From contig NW_019211459.1 of NCBI RefSeq assembly GCF_002443255.2, forward strand, positions 23,652,330-23,716,329: a stretch of 64,000 nt of DNA, in the 5' to 3' direction. Both the position numbers and the translations under genes were made by a program. The notes under the pieces are model-generated. The model made no database searches. It saw nothing but the letters and a program-made list of their open reading frames with translations, and was not told where the DNA came from. This DNA comes from Varroa destructor. Its lineage: Eukaryota; Arthropoda; Arachnida; Mesostigmata; Varroidae. Below, piece by piece: positions 63,753 to 64,000 of the stretch (its first letter is position 1; each line of letters starts with the position of its first letter).

Positions 63753-63896
63753 TTTCTGGGAGATGATGTCATATTTAGCGAACACTCTTATCTTCATTAT
63801 CGTTGGGGTGCTCATCACCGAGCAAGCTCTTCGTTATATTGAACAAAACGACCTATTTCTCATACTTGTAACCTACATCGCGGTCACTGTGTTCCG
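63753..63896 (+). CDS. SLC9C: SLC9C-type Na+/H+ exchanger, exon F (last in window)
   Basis: This exon is 144 bases and encodes 47 full residues, entering and leaving in phase 2. It reads FWEMMSYLANTLIFIIVGVL and then ITEQALRYIEQND, with another helix LFLILVTYIAVTVF. The (H/S)FWEMxxYLANTLIFxxxGVxI motif is one of the best conserved in the SOS1/SLC9C branch. The donor GTCAGT starts at 63897. The final codon is split (CG then the next exon), so the gene continues beyond the window. Its remaining exchanger helices and any voltage-sensor and cyclic-nucleotide-binding domains would lie there. Confidence 0.95.
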
Positions 63897-64000
63897 GTCA
63901 GTATACTGATTAGGGATGAAGTAGTTTTTATTGCGTAGAAACAACGTTTAGACCCTTGCGTATGCTATATCTTACCAATGAATGCATATATGATTGAAAT
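63897..64000 (+). other. Start of the next intron
   Basis: The sequence after the GTCAGT donor shows no exon before the window ends. Confidence 0.85.

Overview
This window is animal nuclear DNA: AT-rich, dominated by introns, full of microsatellites and dead retrotransposon pieces, with no operon-like packing. The one gene I can establish is on the + strand and runs off the right edge. It is a sodium/proton exchanger of the SLC9C type (the sperm-type Na+/H+ exchanger, related to plant SOS1). Six exons (12370-12633, 35247-35390, 48548-48664, 60547-60641, 60882-61057, 63753-63896) join in matching phases (1-1, 1-1, 1-1, 0-0, 2-2) and encode about 313 residues. These cover most of the membrane exchanger domain, in family order: FESAFAMD, ATDPVAVVALL, LLNDGSAIVIY, HVSGVLAVVALG and FWEMMSYLANTLIF. 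The first exon or exons, and the voltage-sensor and cyclic-nucleotide-binding regions usual in animal SLC9C proteins, were not found. The former may lie before 12370 or outside the window; the latter would lie beyond 64000.

Layout. 1-12369 has no gene I can establish: AT-rich DNA with a GC-richer patch around 4.4-6.7 kb and two strong hairpins (7216-7246, 9858-9887). Intron 12634-35246 (22.6 kb) holds a broken non-LTR retrotransposon (about 27.5-28.9 kb) with an opposite-strand tRNA-like relic inside it, a palindrome cluster at 29.96-30.04 kb, several microsatellites, and a 100-N assembly gap (34496-34595) between complementary dinucleotide arrays. Intron 35391-48547 (13.2 kb) is mostly unremarkable, with a double hairpin near 42.97 kb. 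Intron 48665-60546 (11.9 kb) holds long AT and GA arrays at 53.9-55.5 kb, a compact tRNA-like fold at 57107-57163 and the tail of a second LINE at 59.4-59.9 kb. The last introns are 240 bp and 2.7 kb.

The organism cannot be named from this window. The SLC9C gene, very long introns and LINE remains fit an invertebrate, perhaps an arthropod, but that is inference. I found no defence system, operon, CRISPR array or other plainly new system. The oddest signals are the number of perfect 11-13 bp hairpins, the four-core CGTACG palindrome cluster and the small tRNA-like fold. Nearly all other open frames are short and look like chance.
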